This document shows, piece by piece, positions 54,237 to 62,899 of a stretch of 64,000 bases of DNA. The DNA is from an uncultured Bacteroides sp. (GTDB lineage: Bacteria; Bacteroidota; Bacteroidia; Bacteroidales; Bacteroidaceae), in NCBI RefSeq assembly GCF_959029255.1, contig NZ_CAUFUE010000004.1:150647-214646 (forward strand). Direction: 5' to 3'. Position 1 is the first letter of the stretch; each line of letters opens with the position of its first letter. Under the pieces are notes generated by a model, which was not told the origin of the DNA, did not search any database, and saw nothing but the letters and a program-made list of their open reading frames with translations. The position numbers and the translations under genes are program-made.

Positions 54237-54936
54237 TAATATTAATTTTATGGAGTAATTCCAAATAGTGACCTTCCGATATTTTCTCTTGTTCAAACAG
54301 CAGCCGGGCTTTCTCACCAAAGTCACCAATTACCAAGCCCTCATTGGCGGGTTCATATAAAGCCGTATCATATCCGAAACATCTGGCGGAGTACTTAACT
54401 TTTACTTCACTCAAAGCGGCATGTGTATTTTCTGATATCACTCCCACATTCAGCAATCTATATAATAATGCCGAACGAGATACAGAAAAATAATGCTCCA
54501 ACTTCAAGATGGTAGCTATTGTCACTTTTTTGGTACTCAATTCATTTTCCGGTATCAACTGACACAAACCGACCTCCGGCATCAGTAAGGAGGAAGCGAA
54601 CATATCAGCATTCTGTTCCACCGGATTTTTACTGGCATATCCGGGATTACACTTATGTGGAGTAGGTTTCTTTTCTATGCAAAGATGATACAATTCATGA
54701 GCCATCGTAAAATGCTGTCTTCCTCTTGATTGATTGGAATTTATAAGCATGAAACAATGACCCGACGCATCCTTTAGACACATACCGGAAAAGTTCACGG
54801 ATAAAGGACGGAAAATAGCCAGAATATTCAGCTTCAGCAACAGGCTCTTCAACGTGATAGGTTCTGTGGCACTCAGCCCATTATCCATCCGGAATTCCGC
54901 GACTTGTCTTTCTATAATAAATTTATTCGGTTTCAT
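54199..54936 (-). CDS. ImmA/IrrE-family (M78) zinc metallopeptidase
   Basis: 245 aa, cytoplasmic. The active site FTMAHELYHLCIEKK has His80-Glu81-x-x-His84, and VEQNADMFASSLLMPE supplies the third ligand. Characterised members (ImmA of ICEBs1, IrrE/PprI of Deinococcus) cleave a cognate XRE repressor after a DNA-damage or other signal. The XRE gene overlaps its start by 14 nt and the PIN gene its end by 38 nt. A C-terminal part of about 100 residues (TLKLEHYFSVSRSALLYRLL onward) has a second helix-turn-helix-like stretch and may carry the specificity or sensor. Confidence 0.88.
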   Translation of the reverse strand: MKPNKFIIERQVAEFRMDNGLSATEPITLKSLLLKLNILAIFRPLSVNFSGMCLKDASGHCFMLINSNQSRGRQHFTMAHELYHLCIEKKPTPHKCNPGYASKNPVEQNADMFASSLLMPEVGLCQLIPENELSTKKVTIATILKLEHYFSVSRSALLYRLLNVGVISENTHAALSEVKVKYSARCFGYDTALYEPANEGLVIGDFGEKARLLFEQEKISEGHYLELLHKININGTEEDEDSARC

Positions 54937-55276
54937 TCTGAGCTATACGTTCCATTTTAAGATATGACCTCACTATGTCTTTAAACATAGCGATCTCATT
55001 CAAATCATTTTCCTCCAAATCAGATATTCTGAATGCGGTTGCCATTATTTCATCATCTACCATAATATTATCTTCAAACAAGATAGATGGCTCACAACCA
55101 AACAGATTAGATATCCTTTCCAGTATATCATACGGAACTTCTCTTGTCCCCATTTCATAATTGCTGTAAGCAGAACGTTCTATACCGGCAGATTTGGCCA
55201 GCTGCTCCTGCGTATAGCCGGACAGTTCTCTGATTTTCCTCAGATTTTCTCCTACAATTTGATTATTAGTCTTCAT
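54923..55276 (-). CDS. XRE-family HTH regulator (probable ImmA substrate)
   Basis: 117 aa. N-terminal XRE fold about 10-65 (LRKIRELSGYTQEQLAKSAG, ERSAYSNYEMGTREVPYDIL), then an acidic helical tail (DEIMATAFRISDLEENDLNE) suited to dimerisation and to cleavage. First gene of the operon. Its promoter (55296-55327) is overlapped by three TGGCAAAA sites, fitting autorepression. By analogy with ImmR/ImmA and DdrO/IrrE, cleavage by the downstream protease would derepress the operon. Confidence 0.88.
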   Translation of the reverse strand: MKTNNQIVGENLRKIRELSGYTQEQLAKSAGIERSAYSNYEMGTREVPYDILERISNLFGCEPSILFEDNIMVDDEIMATAFRISDLEENDLNEIAMFKDIVRSYLKMERIAQNETE

Positions 55277-55291
55277 ACGTACACTCCTTCC

Positions 55292-55368
55292 GTGGCAAAA
55301 TTACTTCATATTTATTATTAAAACAAAGTTTTGCCACATTAAGTTCTGATAAATATAACATGGCAAAA
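55292..55368 (-). promoter_or_regulatory. Promoter and TGGCAAAA operators of the XRE-ImmA-PIN operon
   Basis: On the minus strand TTTG (55324-55327), a 20-bp spacer and TAATTTTG (55296-55303) form a consensus promoter. GTGGCAAAA at 55292-55300 and its inverse TTTTGCCAC at 55329-55337 flank it, each touching one promoter box, and a third TGGCAAAA lies at 55361-55368. The 9-bp arms are perfect. This is the arrangement expected for an autorepressing XRE dimer. Confidence 0.7.
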
Positions 55369-55464
55369 TCAGGCTGATAGTCTCCGCCTTTTCAGATAAC
55401 TCTACCTGCGTAAAATTATATTGCTTACGCAATGGATGAAAAATAACCACTGTGACGAAGCACT

Positions 55465-56958
55465 CTATCTCACATGAATAATTTTCTCAATTTCAAGTAA
55501 AGAGATACCGCTCTTTTTTTTTCTTTTTAATTTTCTTTTTCTTCTATTATATTCGTCTTTAACTTTAACAAAAACATCTGTCCTACTTCCCATATAAAGT
55601 AAAAATGCAGCCCGTTGAGGATCATTTTCAATTAGACTTTTAGCTTCTTTACGTTTCGAGAACAAAGCCATTCCTGTAGATATAAATTCTGTATTAAAAC
55701 TAGGATTTGTACCCGGCAACGGATGTCCTGTTTTTCCATCAACACCATATACTTTTGAAGCATAATTCCAAATAGGACCATTTTGTTCTGCAGAGTCTGT
55801 ACCAGGAGGTCCAATAACTGGCATATGCGTATCATAAAGATAAGAGCCATCTGTAAAAGTGGCATCCCCTTTAGAACGTGCTCTTAGAAAACGATGGACA
55901 TGAACAAAATCTTCAACCCCCATTTCCTCTTCAAAATCATGTCCCATTTCATGCATAACATCTAAAACTCTAGACCCATCAGTTACCGGGAAAACTCTAA
56001 TTTCTTTTTGTTCTCCCCAATAATCAGCTCTAGTATAGGCATTGTCCGGATCAGTTCTTTCAGCATCTGTAGCTGATCTTACAGTAACATCACGCGGTCC
56101 CATTACCAAAGATGCCAGTTTTGCGGCCTTTTCAACTTTTTTCTTTAAAGTACTACTAGTAAAATTTCCAAAGTGAGTTACCCTTGGAGTAATAGGAGAA
56201 AGAGGCGCATGATCTTTGAAAAAATAATTCTCTGTTGTCCCCCAAAATTTATAAAATGGTCTTTTATCTGTTTCACAGAAAAGTATACTTAAAAGTGCTT
56301 CTTTTAAAACATTTAAAGAAGTATAGGGTGTCGATGGGCTACCCAAACTAGCATTAAAATCATTCAATGCTACATTCAAATCACATCCTTCTTGTATTCC
56401 TCCTTCATTAACATCATTGTAATATCCCTTAATAACCGATTCTACCACACTTTTCAATTTAAGGAAACTTTTGGGAACATTACAGCTTACTGCATCAGGG
56501 TTAACATGAGCAAGGTTTTTATATTTCTTTTTTATCTCATTAATAACTCTTATTGGAAGTCCATATACTGCGCGATTTTTCATTATGTCATTATATATAT
56601 GTCTAGCATTCCAACCTTTTTGTTTTCTTTTATCACATATTTTACAAAATCTGACAGTTGCAACCTCCCCTAAATCTGGCATACATTGTATTATATTACC
56701 AGTATTATCTCCGATAACTTGTTGTTGGATTATTGAATGACTACCTAATTGCTTTCTATTATTTTTTTGCATTACACTAGACGCTCCAACAAATGGGAAC
56801 GCCTCATTTTCAAAACTTTGATTTTTCATTATTTCATCGCCAAACTCCCTATGTCTATATGTTTGCAGTATTTCATAAGGGGAACATGCTGTACATGCAT
56901 TATTTTCAGCTTTTAAAGTACGAACTTCTTTTTTTGGTTTATTTGTGTATTCATACAT
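55465..56958 (-). CDS. Toxin-like zinc metallopeptidase with eCIS/DUF4157-type leader
   Basis: 497 aa, no Sec signal. HEMGH at 336-340 with Glu424 in NTEFISTGMALF fits a gluzincin (HExxH plus distal Glu). The N-terminus (MYEYTNKPKKEVR, FPFVGASSVMQKNNRKQLG, then TGNIIQCMPD near residue 92) resembles leader regions of cargo carried by extracellular contractile injection systems, where a DNRP..Q..L block precedes a VIQ/VVQ-C/R motif. A CKIC pair follows at 105-108. Basic C-terminus (RRKRKLKRKKK). Visibly more A+T-rich than the PUL, suggesting acquisition. No injection genes are in the window; the leader assignment is moderate. Confidence 0.6.
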   Translation of the reverse strand: MYEYTNKPKKEVRTLKAENNACTACSPYEILQTYRHREFGDEIMKNQSFENEAFPFVGASSVMQKNNRKQLGSHSIIQQQVIGDNTGNIIQCMPDLGEVATVRFCKICDKRKQKGWNARHIYNDIMKNRAVYGLPIRVINEIKKKYKNLAHVNPDAVSCNVPKSFLKLKSVVESVIKGYYNDVNEGGIQEGCDLNVALNDFNASLGSPSTPYTSLNVLKEALLSILFCETDKRPFYKFWGTTENYFFKDHAPLSPITPRVTHFGNFTSSTLKKKVEKAAKLASLVMGPRDVTVRSATDAERTDPDNAYTRADYWGEQKEIRVFPVTDGSRVLDVMHEMGHDFEEEMGVEDFVHVHRFLRARSKGDATFTDGSYLYDTHMPVIGPPGTDSAEQNGPIWNYASKVYGVDGKTGHPLPGTNPSFNTEFISTGMALFSKRKEAKSLIENDPQRAAFLLYMGSRTDVFVKVKDEYNRRKRKLKRKKKSGISLLEIEKIIHVR

Positions 56959-57142
56959 ATCAACTTAATTATTAAAGTAAGAAACTATAAAAAACATTCT
57001 CCTCTAAGTCGAACTATTACTTTCCTCGACAACTTTTTCAACAATACTTATTATAAAAGAACATCATCTATATAATTTTTAAAGATAAAAAGAAAGTAGA
57101 ACAAATCAAAAAATATTTTCTAAACAACACAAAATACGCCAT

Positions 57143-57172
57143 AAACGGTTCTTTATATAGGATTAACCGTTT
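57143..57172. other. Hairpin in the 339-bp gap upstream of the metallopeptidase gene
   Basis: AAACGGTT (57143-57150) pairs with AACCGTTT (57165-57172), followed on the plus strand by a short T-run. The rest of 56959-57225 is A/T-rich with no recognised promoter box or gene. Confidence 0.45.
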
Positions 57173-57225
57173 TTTATAAACAGCAAAAAATTCAAAGCAC
57201 CCATCTCTACACCTTTAAAACAAAA

Positions 57226-57263
57226 GCAGCCGGAACAAATTCTCAAAGAACCGTTCCGGCTGC
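57226..57263 (-). terminator. Terminator of the glycan operon
   Basis: GCAGCCGGAAC (57226-57236) pairs perfectly with GTTCCGGCTGC (57253-57263); on the minus strand the stem is followed by TTTTG and TTTTA. It lies 35 bp after the small winged-helix gene. Confidence 0.8.
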
Positions 57264-57297
57264 CGCCTAAAACAAAGTAACCGCTGTTACCTGTCGT

Positions 57298-57540
57298 TTA
57301 TCCCTTTATCTCATTCCTTGCAGAAGTATCTTTCCTGACACACACCACTGTTGGCGCTCCCAGTTCCTCCCTTTCCACCACTTCGAGCCATCCATCCAGT
57401 TCCAACTCAAAAAGGGCAGGATATACCCGCAGTTTATCGGCACCGGAGTGTTGCAGAATTTCTTCTACTGAAATAGTCGAACCAGAGAAAGAGTTGATAT
57501 AATCAACGATTCTCTGAGTATCAATAATCTTGTAATTCAT
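57298..57540 (-). CDS. Small winged-helix (DprA-C-terminal-like) protein
   Basis: 80 aa. One compact helix-turn-helix plus wing: TQRIVDYINSFSGSTISVEE, ILQHSGADKLRVYPALFELE, LDGWLEVVEREELGAPTVVC. The order fits a DprA-type winged helix or a small MarR-like regulator without other domains. It starts 6 bp after the GT4 stop, so it is the last gene of the glycan operon. No function is assigned; DNA or protein binding is likely. Confidence 0.5.
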   Translation of the reverse strand: MNYKIIDTQRIVDYINSFSGSTISVEEILQHSGADKLRVYPALFELELDGWLEVVEREELGAPTVVCVRKDTSARNEIKG

Positions 57541-57546
57541 AATCTT

Positions 57547-58605
57547 TTATTTTTCCGAAGAATTAATAATATTCGATTGATATATATCCATATATCCTTT
57601 CACCATTTTGCCAACAGTCAAGTCCCTTTCAAATCGCCGTAACGCATTTTGCGAAAAAAGTTCATACACATCTTGATTGTCTAATATATGACTAATCTTA
57701 ACAGCGAACTCTCGCGCCTCATTCCTCACCGTATAACCATTCACGTCATTCTCTATAATCTCGCTAATTCCACCTACATCCGATGCCACAACGGGTTTTC
57801 CAAAGGACATGGCTTCCAGAATTACCATGGGTAACCCCTCATAATTACTTGTCAATACAAATAAGTCGGCATATTCATTATAAGCTCCGGCATTAGGAAG
57901 GTTTCCCATAAAACAGACATTCTGCGGATACATTTCTTTGTACTCATCCTGGTTACCAATCCAGATGAATGCATACTGCGGTAATAAGGTTGCTATCTCT
58001 AAAAACAATTTTACATTCTTAGGAGGGGACAACCGAGCTATACACAATACCTTTTTCTTGTACTCTTTCAACTCCCGAAAAGGAATTTCCCGTAAAGAAA
58101 CCGGTCTCTCTATCCCATTATAAACCACTCCGACATTTCGGTTTATTCCTTCACCGCGCAAATTGAGTTCATCATAACAGCTCACCCCCACAATAGCACT
58201 ACATTTATATTGGAGCAACTTTTCCAACGGCAAATACTTGCGATAAGCTATGCGGATAGAGTCGAACCCATGCACCGTATAGACTGTTTTCGATTTCGGA
58301 AAAGCAATACGCCCCAATATTCCTACCTTAGAAGAATGAAGATGAACCACGTCAGGCTTATATTTTTTGTAAAGTTTCCGTAAAGCCACTATTGTTTTTA
58401 TCTCATTTACCGGAGACAAGGCTCTTTGTAGAAAAGGAACAGACTCACGTTTCACAGAAGGATGAAGCAACGACCACATCTTACCATCCCCCACACCGGC
58501 AGCCACTATCACCTCATGTTCTTTTACCAAACTATTTGCCAGATTGACAACTACCGACTGCGCTCCTCCGAGCTCACAGAGAGTTATTACTTGAAGAATT
58601 TTCAT
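57547..58605 (-). CDS. Glycosyltransferase family 4 (GT-B fold)
   Basis: 352 aa, cytoplasmic face. N-terminal GGAQSVVVNLANSL and HLHSSKVGILGR, C-terminal nucleotide-sugar site with LCIARLSPPKNVKLFLEIA and EGLPMVILEAMSFGKPVVAS, the E-x7-E motif of GT4 retaining enzymes, followed by DVGGISEII. It transfers a sugar in assembly of a surface polysaccharide. 11-bp gap from the preceding GT gene; 6-bp gap to the winged-helix gene. Confidence 0.9.
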   Translation of the reverse strand: MKILQVITLCELGGAQSVVVNLANSLVKEHEVIVAAGVGDGKMWSLLHPSVKRESVPFLQRALSPVNEIKTIVALRKLYKKYKPDVVHLHSSKVGILGRIAFPKSKTVYTVHGFDSIRIAYRKYLPLEKLLQYKCSAIVGVSCYDELNLRGEGINRNVGVVYNGIERPVSLREIPFRELKEYKKKVLCIARLSPPKNVKLFLEIATLLPQYAFIWIGNQDEYKEMYPQNVCFMGNLPNAGAYNEYADLFVLTSNYEGLPMVILEAMSFGKPVVASDVGGISEIIENDVNGYTVRNEAREFAVKISHILDNQDVYELFSQNALRRFERDLTVGKMVKGYMDIYQSNIINSSEK

Positions 58606-58616
58606 AAGTTAAACCA

Positions 58617-59735
58617 TTATTGTACAGGTACACCGATTGTTTCAGACCAGATTTTCAAATTATTCTTCGCCGGATAATATTTTTCCCATTCACATAGTGA
58701 GCAAATAGCAGCGTCACAGTAGGATTGGAAATCTACTCCCAAAAGATTTAAGGCATCCATCCATTCCTCCTGATTACCCATATCGTGAATCAAACATCCG
58801 TTCTTGTCCTTAATAATCGATTGGTTGAATCCCACATCCGACCCTATTATCGGCAAGCCTGCCGCCATATATTGAATCAACTTGAAACCTCCCTTTCCCA
58901 AAGAATACTGCGAAGGGAGCAATGGCATAATACCGACGTGACTATATTTAATAACTTCTACCGCCCTCTCCCTGCTCCACTCAACATTATTCACCACCAA
59001 ATGCCGGGTGGAACAAACCAGAGGTTCACTACTACAAACATTCAAGACAATATTCCTGCCATACTTCTCTCCATATATGCTTGCACAAGCATCCAAAGCC
59101 GGTATAACAGCTTCCAAATGAACCAGATTCACAGCACTTCCCGTCCAGACCAATATCAACTCTTTCCCAAAAGTTTTTTTTCTTTCCGTCAATAAAGCCT
59201 GAATATTTATACTTGAGAAATCACCGTCAGTAGTAGGTAATACTGTAACTTTATCACCATATTTATCATCTATTTTCCCGGCTAGATAAGGATGGGTTAC
59301 AAAAATAGAATTACTATTCCGACACAAGAAACCATACTCACACCCGGAAATCTCTCCACTTAACAAGATATCATCATCAAAATCCCAAATCAGTTTCTCC
59401 GACCGACGCAACAATTTCCTGAAAAGGCCAGGGATAGGAAAAAGAAAGTACTTAGGCAACAGTCCCCGTGAAACAATTACAACATCCATCTTATTAACAT
59501 AATCGGACAGCAAGAAAAAAATACATCTGACATACATCAACAGATAGGTAAAAACATCCAGTAATAACGGCAACCACACTTTACGTTTTATTGCCAGATA
59601 CCACCTATAATATGAAGGAGACAATACATTATGCACTAAGTATTGTCCTTTCAACTTGTAAGTATATTGTAAGATGCGATAATAACCGGAAGGAGAAACA
59701 TCCTTGGCCCGGATATAAATAGAGATTTTCTTCAT
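58617..59735 (-). CDS. GT-B glycosyltransferase (group 1-like)
   Basis: 372 aa from the ATG at 59735 (MKKISIYIRAKDVSPSGYYR); the open frame reaches 59837 but that would overlap the GT2 gene, which ends at 59756. An N-terminal part with LIWDFDDDILLSGEIS and IFVTHPYLAGKI, and a C-terminal donor domain (ILVWTGSAVNLVHLEAVIPA, VGIMPLLPSQYSLGKGGFKL, QYMAAGLPIIGSDVGFN). The usual E-x7-E is replaced by GKGGFKLIQYMAAG. A role in surface-glycan assembly is inferred from the operon. Confidence 0.8.
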   Translation of the reverse strand: MKKISIYIRAKDVSPSGYYRILQYTYKLKGQYLVHNVLSPSYYRWYLAIKRKVWLPLLLDVFTYLLMYVRCIFFLLSDYVNKMDVVIVSRGLLPKYFLFPIPGLFRKLLRRSEKLIWDFDDDILLSGEISGCEYGFLCRNSNSIFVTHPYLAGKIDDKYGDKVTVLPTTDGDFSSINIQALLTERKKTFGKELILVWTGSAVNLVHLEAVIPALDACASIYGEKYGRNIVLNVCSSEPLVCSTRHLVVNNVEWSRERAVEVIKYSHVGIMPLLPSQYSLGKGGFKLIQYMAAGLPIIGSDVGFNQSIIKDKNGCLIHDMGNQEEWMDALNLLGVDFQSYCDAAICSLCEWEKYYPAKNNLKIWSETIGVPVQ

Positions 59736-59755
59736 GAAAAACAAAATAAAAAAAA

Positions 59756-60709
59756 TTATACTTTCAGCATATACCGATAGAGCGAAGGTAAATAGGACAC
59801 CAAAAAGAATTTTATTTTTTGCTTGACCGGCCAACAAGCATTCCCCAAAGATTTCACCGGACGATTGAGTATATACTTTTTACAATCACTTATCTGCTTC
59901 CTGTATTTTTGCGCAGAATGATATTTCTCAACAGTCGATATGCAATTAGTCATTTCATGATATATGTAGCCTTCTATTTCTTGTGCTAAAGGATATTTCA
60001 TTTCTTCCAAAAGTATCTCTTTCAAATAAAAAGCATTATCAATAAAATCAAAAAGCCGTGGATTGGCTTGGCGAGTAATGCTTCCCGTTCTTAATCTATA
60101 TTTATAATAAGTATCAGAGACATAAATCAAACAACCTACGTTTTGTAAAATTTCCAGATTGAACAAAATATCCTCATTGATTATACCTTCTTCAAAACGT
60201 ATCCCTCCAATAACACCCTTACGATAAAGTTTATTACATACAGCGTTATCTATCTTATGCTTTAACACCCTCCTCCAGTACTCCAATGGGGTAAACTTCC
60301 GATTATAAAGTCCCAGAAATGAACCTACAAACGAGTAATCCACATCTTTAAATTGCGCTATCCCACAACAAGCGATATCCGCATCCGGATTTTCCTCAAA
60401 AACTGCCAACAGGTCAGCGTACATTGATGGGGTTATAAAATCATCACTGTCCACAAAAGTGATATAATCACCTTTCGCCGCGTCAAGCCCTGCATTCCGG
60501 GCAGAACTCAAACCTCCATTGAGTTTATGTATAACCCGGATTCTCCGGTCTTTCTCCGCCCAGCCATCACACATTCTGCCTGAATTGTCAGTACTCCCGT
60601 CATCTACCAATATAATTTCCAGATTACGGTAAGATTGTTCTACTACGGAACAGACACACTCGTCCAAATACGCCTGCACATTATATACAGGAATTATGAC
60701 TGTCAACAT
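59756..60709 (-). CDS. Glycosyltransferase family 2 (GT-A fold)
   Basis: 317 aa. Motifs in order: LTVIIPVYNVQAYLDECVCS, ILVDDGSTDNSG, GLSSARNAGLDAAKGDYITF and VDSDDFITPSMYADL (the DxD-type metal site), with a C-terminal helical region that contacts the membrane. It starts inside the last 29 bp of the Wzy-like gene, and the next GT starts 20 bp after its stop. Confidence 0.93.
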   Translation of the reverse strand: MLTVIIPVYNVQAYLDECVCSVVEQSYRNLEIILVDDGSTDNSGRMCDGWAEKDRRIRVIHKLNGGLSSARNAGLDAAKGDYITFVDSDDFITPSMYADLLAVFEENPDADIACCGIAQFKDVDYSFVGSFLGLYNRKFTPLEYWRRVLKHKIDNAVCNKLYRKGVIGGIRFEEGIINEDILFNLEILQNVGCLIYVSDTYYKYRLRTGSITRQANPRLFDFIDNAFYLKEILLEEMKYPLAQEIEGYIYHEMTNCISTVEKYHSAQKYRKQISDCKKYILNRPVKSLGNACWPVKQKIKFFLVSYLPSLYRYMLKV

Positions 60710-61769
60710 CTGATATTACTTTTTTATTATTATTTTCTCCCAAAAGCAGAAGCCATATCAACAAAGCATTGGCTGTGCTAAAAGCTACAAAGAGAGACTC
60801 ACCGATACCTGCAAACAAGATTGCACAGATTAAAGGAAAGTAAGGTTTTATTCTATCAAAATGAATCAATGCAGACCTTACAAGCAAGAATACGAACAAG
60901 AGCAGATAAAACACTCCCCCATAAACTATTAACGTGATATAAGCATTATCCATAGGAGTATCTTTTAAAACAGAGACATCGAGTCCCAGCAGATAATTCT
61001 TCAAACTCATATTCTGAAACACATAGCCATAAATAGACAACCTATGGGATAAGATTGCATCGACAACAGCATCATAATTAAACGAAAAATAAAAAATAAG
61101 TATAAGGATAGTTATCAGCAACCCCAGCAGACTCCATTTATTTACTACAAGCCTGTAACTCCTAAAAAAATAAATTAATAACAGAAAAGTTTCTGCTATC
61201 AAGAATGTCCTTGAACCTGTATAGAGAAAACACCCTATCGAAACCGGAATGAAAACCATACAAAAAAAACACGGCTTACGATGGAAGATTATATAGAAAT
61301 CCGCCAAAAGATAAAAAACAAACGCAGACAAAGCATTGGGATTCCCAAAACCTAAATCACGACTAACAAAGGTCGAATCAAAAGATTTGCCCATCTCCTC
61401 CTCCACCAACAGATTATTTTCTACTATTATATATATAATGAACAGTAAAAAAAGACACTGTAACAAATTAATGAATGCAAAACGCCTGATAGGGAGATGC
61501 CTGAAAGCTATAATAGAGACAATCATTATGAGTACATCTTTAGCGTAGGGAGTGTAGAAAAAGGCAGCAAGATAAAAGAGAAAGCAAATCAGATTGAGAA
61601 GAGAAAAATCCTTTTTAGTAAATAAAGTAAAAGTCAGCAATAATATTCCCCACGACAAAATGGTAGTACTGACATCAAGAATACTTGCTAAAAAAAACCT
61701 TAGATTGATAAGGAATAATACTATTAAAGCCAGTAAAGTCCGGAGACTTATCGTATATTTTCTCTCCAT
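60681..61769 (-). CDS. O-antigen/capsule polymerase-like membrane protein (Wzy-like)
   Basis: 362 aa from the ATG at 61769; the frame stays open to a GTG at 61853, which would overlap GT32 by 106 bp instead of 22. About ten hydrophobic segments (LLALIVLFLINLRFF, FLFYLAAFFYTPYAKDVLIM, LFLLFIIYIIVENN, LLGLLITILILIFYFSF, ILFAGIGESLFVAFSTANAL) and a large loop with GSRTFLIAETF and SYLMSLKNYLLGLD-like text between segments. Topology and operon fit Wzy polymerases, whose sequences vary too much for firm naming. Confidence 0.75.
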   Translation of the reverse strand: MERKYTISLRTLLALIVLFLINLRFFLASILDVSTTILSWGILLLTFTLFTKKDFSLLNLICFLFYLAAFFYTPYAKDVLIMIVSIIAFRHLPIRRFAFINLLQCLFLLFIIYIIVENNLLVEEEMGKSFDSTFVSRDLGFGNPNALSAFVFYLLADFYIIFHRKPCFFCMVFIPVSIGCFLYTGSRTFLIAETFLLLIYFFRSYRLVVNKWSLLGLLITILILIFYFSFNYDAVVDAILSHRLSIYGYVFQNMSLKNYLLGLDVSVLKDTPMDNAYITLIVYGGVFYLLLFVFLLVRSALIHFDRIKPYFPLICAILFAGIGESLFVAFSTANALLIWLLLLGENNNKKVISDVDSHNSCI

Positions 61770-62494
61770 CTCTGATAAATTTCCAGAAGTTGCCGCCCCA
61801 TAGGAAGAACTTTTACGAACTTTATTTTCAATTTCATTTTCCAATTGATCCACGATGCTGCATAATGATGAATAGAACGTGTATTTGTAGTGATATTTAT
61901 TACATTCGTCTCATAGTCCATCGGACAGAAATATTCCTTCGGATAAATCCAAACATCGGTCACTTGCTGTATCTCATTTATATTCTTTAAGCCTTTAGCT
62001 ACAAGTAGCTCCGTGGTATATTCCACCACCGTCTTCAGGTTCAGCCCGCCGTCCGCACGCTTGAAATGTAAACCACCATACAGCCCCAGAATTTCCGCAT
62101 ACAAATCTTGACCTGGGTTGCAACTCAGGCCAAGCCCCGGAGCAACCGCCAGTGTATTCCCCCTTTTCTTTCCCAACTCATTCTCACACCCCATAAATGC
62201 CCCGCGCCCTATAATATCATCCATCGGCCGTATCACCTCCACATCCGTATCGAAGTACAAGCCACCGTGATGATACAGGATATAGAACCGGGCATAATCG
62301 CTCACAAAGGCATACTTCCGGGCTTCGTAGGCTTCACGGGTATAAGGAATGATATTCACATCGAAATTATCCTCATTCCACTCCTTTATTTCATAGTCGG
62401 GAAGGAACTTCTTCCACGACTCAATACACTTCACCGCAAGCGGCGGAAGAGGATTTCTTCCGAACCAGCAATAATGAATAATCTTAGGTATCAT
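61748..62494 (-). CDS. GT32-type capsular polysaccharide glycosyltransferase
   Basis: 248 aa. MIPKIIHYCWFGRNPLPPLA at the start and YILYHHGGLYFDTDVEVIRP with the DxD (DTD) are the hallmarks of the GT32/TcdA-TcdB-like 'Gly-transf-sug' family; SDYARF and FMGCENE are also typical. It is the first glycosyltransferase of the operon, overlapping the Wzy-like gene by 22 bp. No promoter box was recognised directly upstream; transcription may come from the XRE gene. Confidence 0.92.
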   Translation of the reverse strand: MIPKIIHYCWFGRNPLPPLAVKCIESWKKFLPDYEIKEWNEDNFDVNIIPYTREAYEARKYAFVSDYARFYILYHHGGLYFDTDVEVIRPMDDIIGRGAFMGCENELGKKRGNTLAVAPGLGLSCNPGQDLYAEILGLYGGLHFKRADGGLNLKTVVEYTTELLVAKGLKNINEIQQVTDVWIYPKEYFCPMDYETNVINITTNTRSIHHYAASWINWKMKLKIKFVKVLPMGRQLLEIYQRWRENIR

Positions 62495-62542
62495 AGCATC
62501 ACAATTCTATTTACAGTCCATACATATTTTCGCGAGTAATCG

Positions 62543-62793
62543 TCACTTTCCCGCCAATTCCATCCAGAATTCACGAAACTCTTCCTCCGTCATTGCCCGA
62601 CGCAGACACTCCAAAAGGCGCAACAGGCTGTCATGTCTCGTTCCACGCCCCCTTTTATTTTTTGGTAGGTGCAAGGACTTATCCCCGCTTCCGTACATAA
62701 GTCAGTCTGGTGAATGCCCAAACGGTTACGTACTTCTTCAATTTTATTTCCCCAGTTAAGGGGACTGATAGCATCATTTTCTTGCTGTTTCAT
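62543..62793 (-). pseudogene. XRE-type HTH gene with a frameshift at a G5 tract
   Basis: The first frame reads MKQQENDAISPLNWGNKIEE, RNRLGIHQTDLCTEAGISP, YQKIKGGVERD and stops at 62590. In the shifted frame the same DNA continues protein-like: RGTRHDSLLRLLECLRRAMT and EEEFREFWMELAGK to a TGA at 62543. One extra G in the run near 62650 would join them into an 83-aa XRE protein. It could be a mutation, a phase-variable tract, programmed slippage or a sequencing error. It lies 48 bp ahead of the glycan operon, so its loss or gain may affect that operon. Confidence 0.6.
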
Positions 62794-62829
62794 GTTAACG
62801 TTATTAAATTACGGTAAATTATTGTTTCA

Positions 62830-62853
62830 GGATTACACATATACCTGTAATCC
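62830..62853. promoter_or_regulatory. Palindrome upstream of the frameshifted XRE gene
   Basis: GGATTACA, eight bases, then TGTAATCC: perfect 8-bp arms 37 bp before the start at 62793. Typical spacing for an XRE dimer operator. Confidence 0.5.
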
Positions 62854-62899
62854 CTTGCGAAATATTCTATCTAACTTCACCGGAAATTTTAAAACAATT

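Noticed and set aside
53712..57540. Complete mobile element (integrase, att sites)
   Set aside because: No integrase, relaxase or matching direct repeats were seen at the edges; accessory nature rests only on base composition and gene types.
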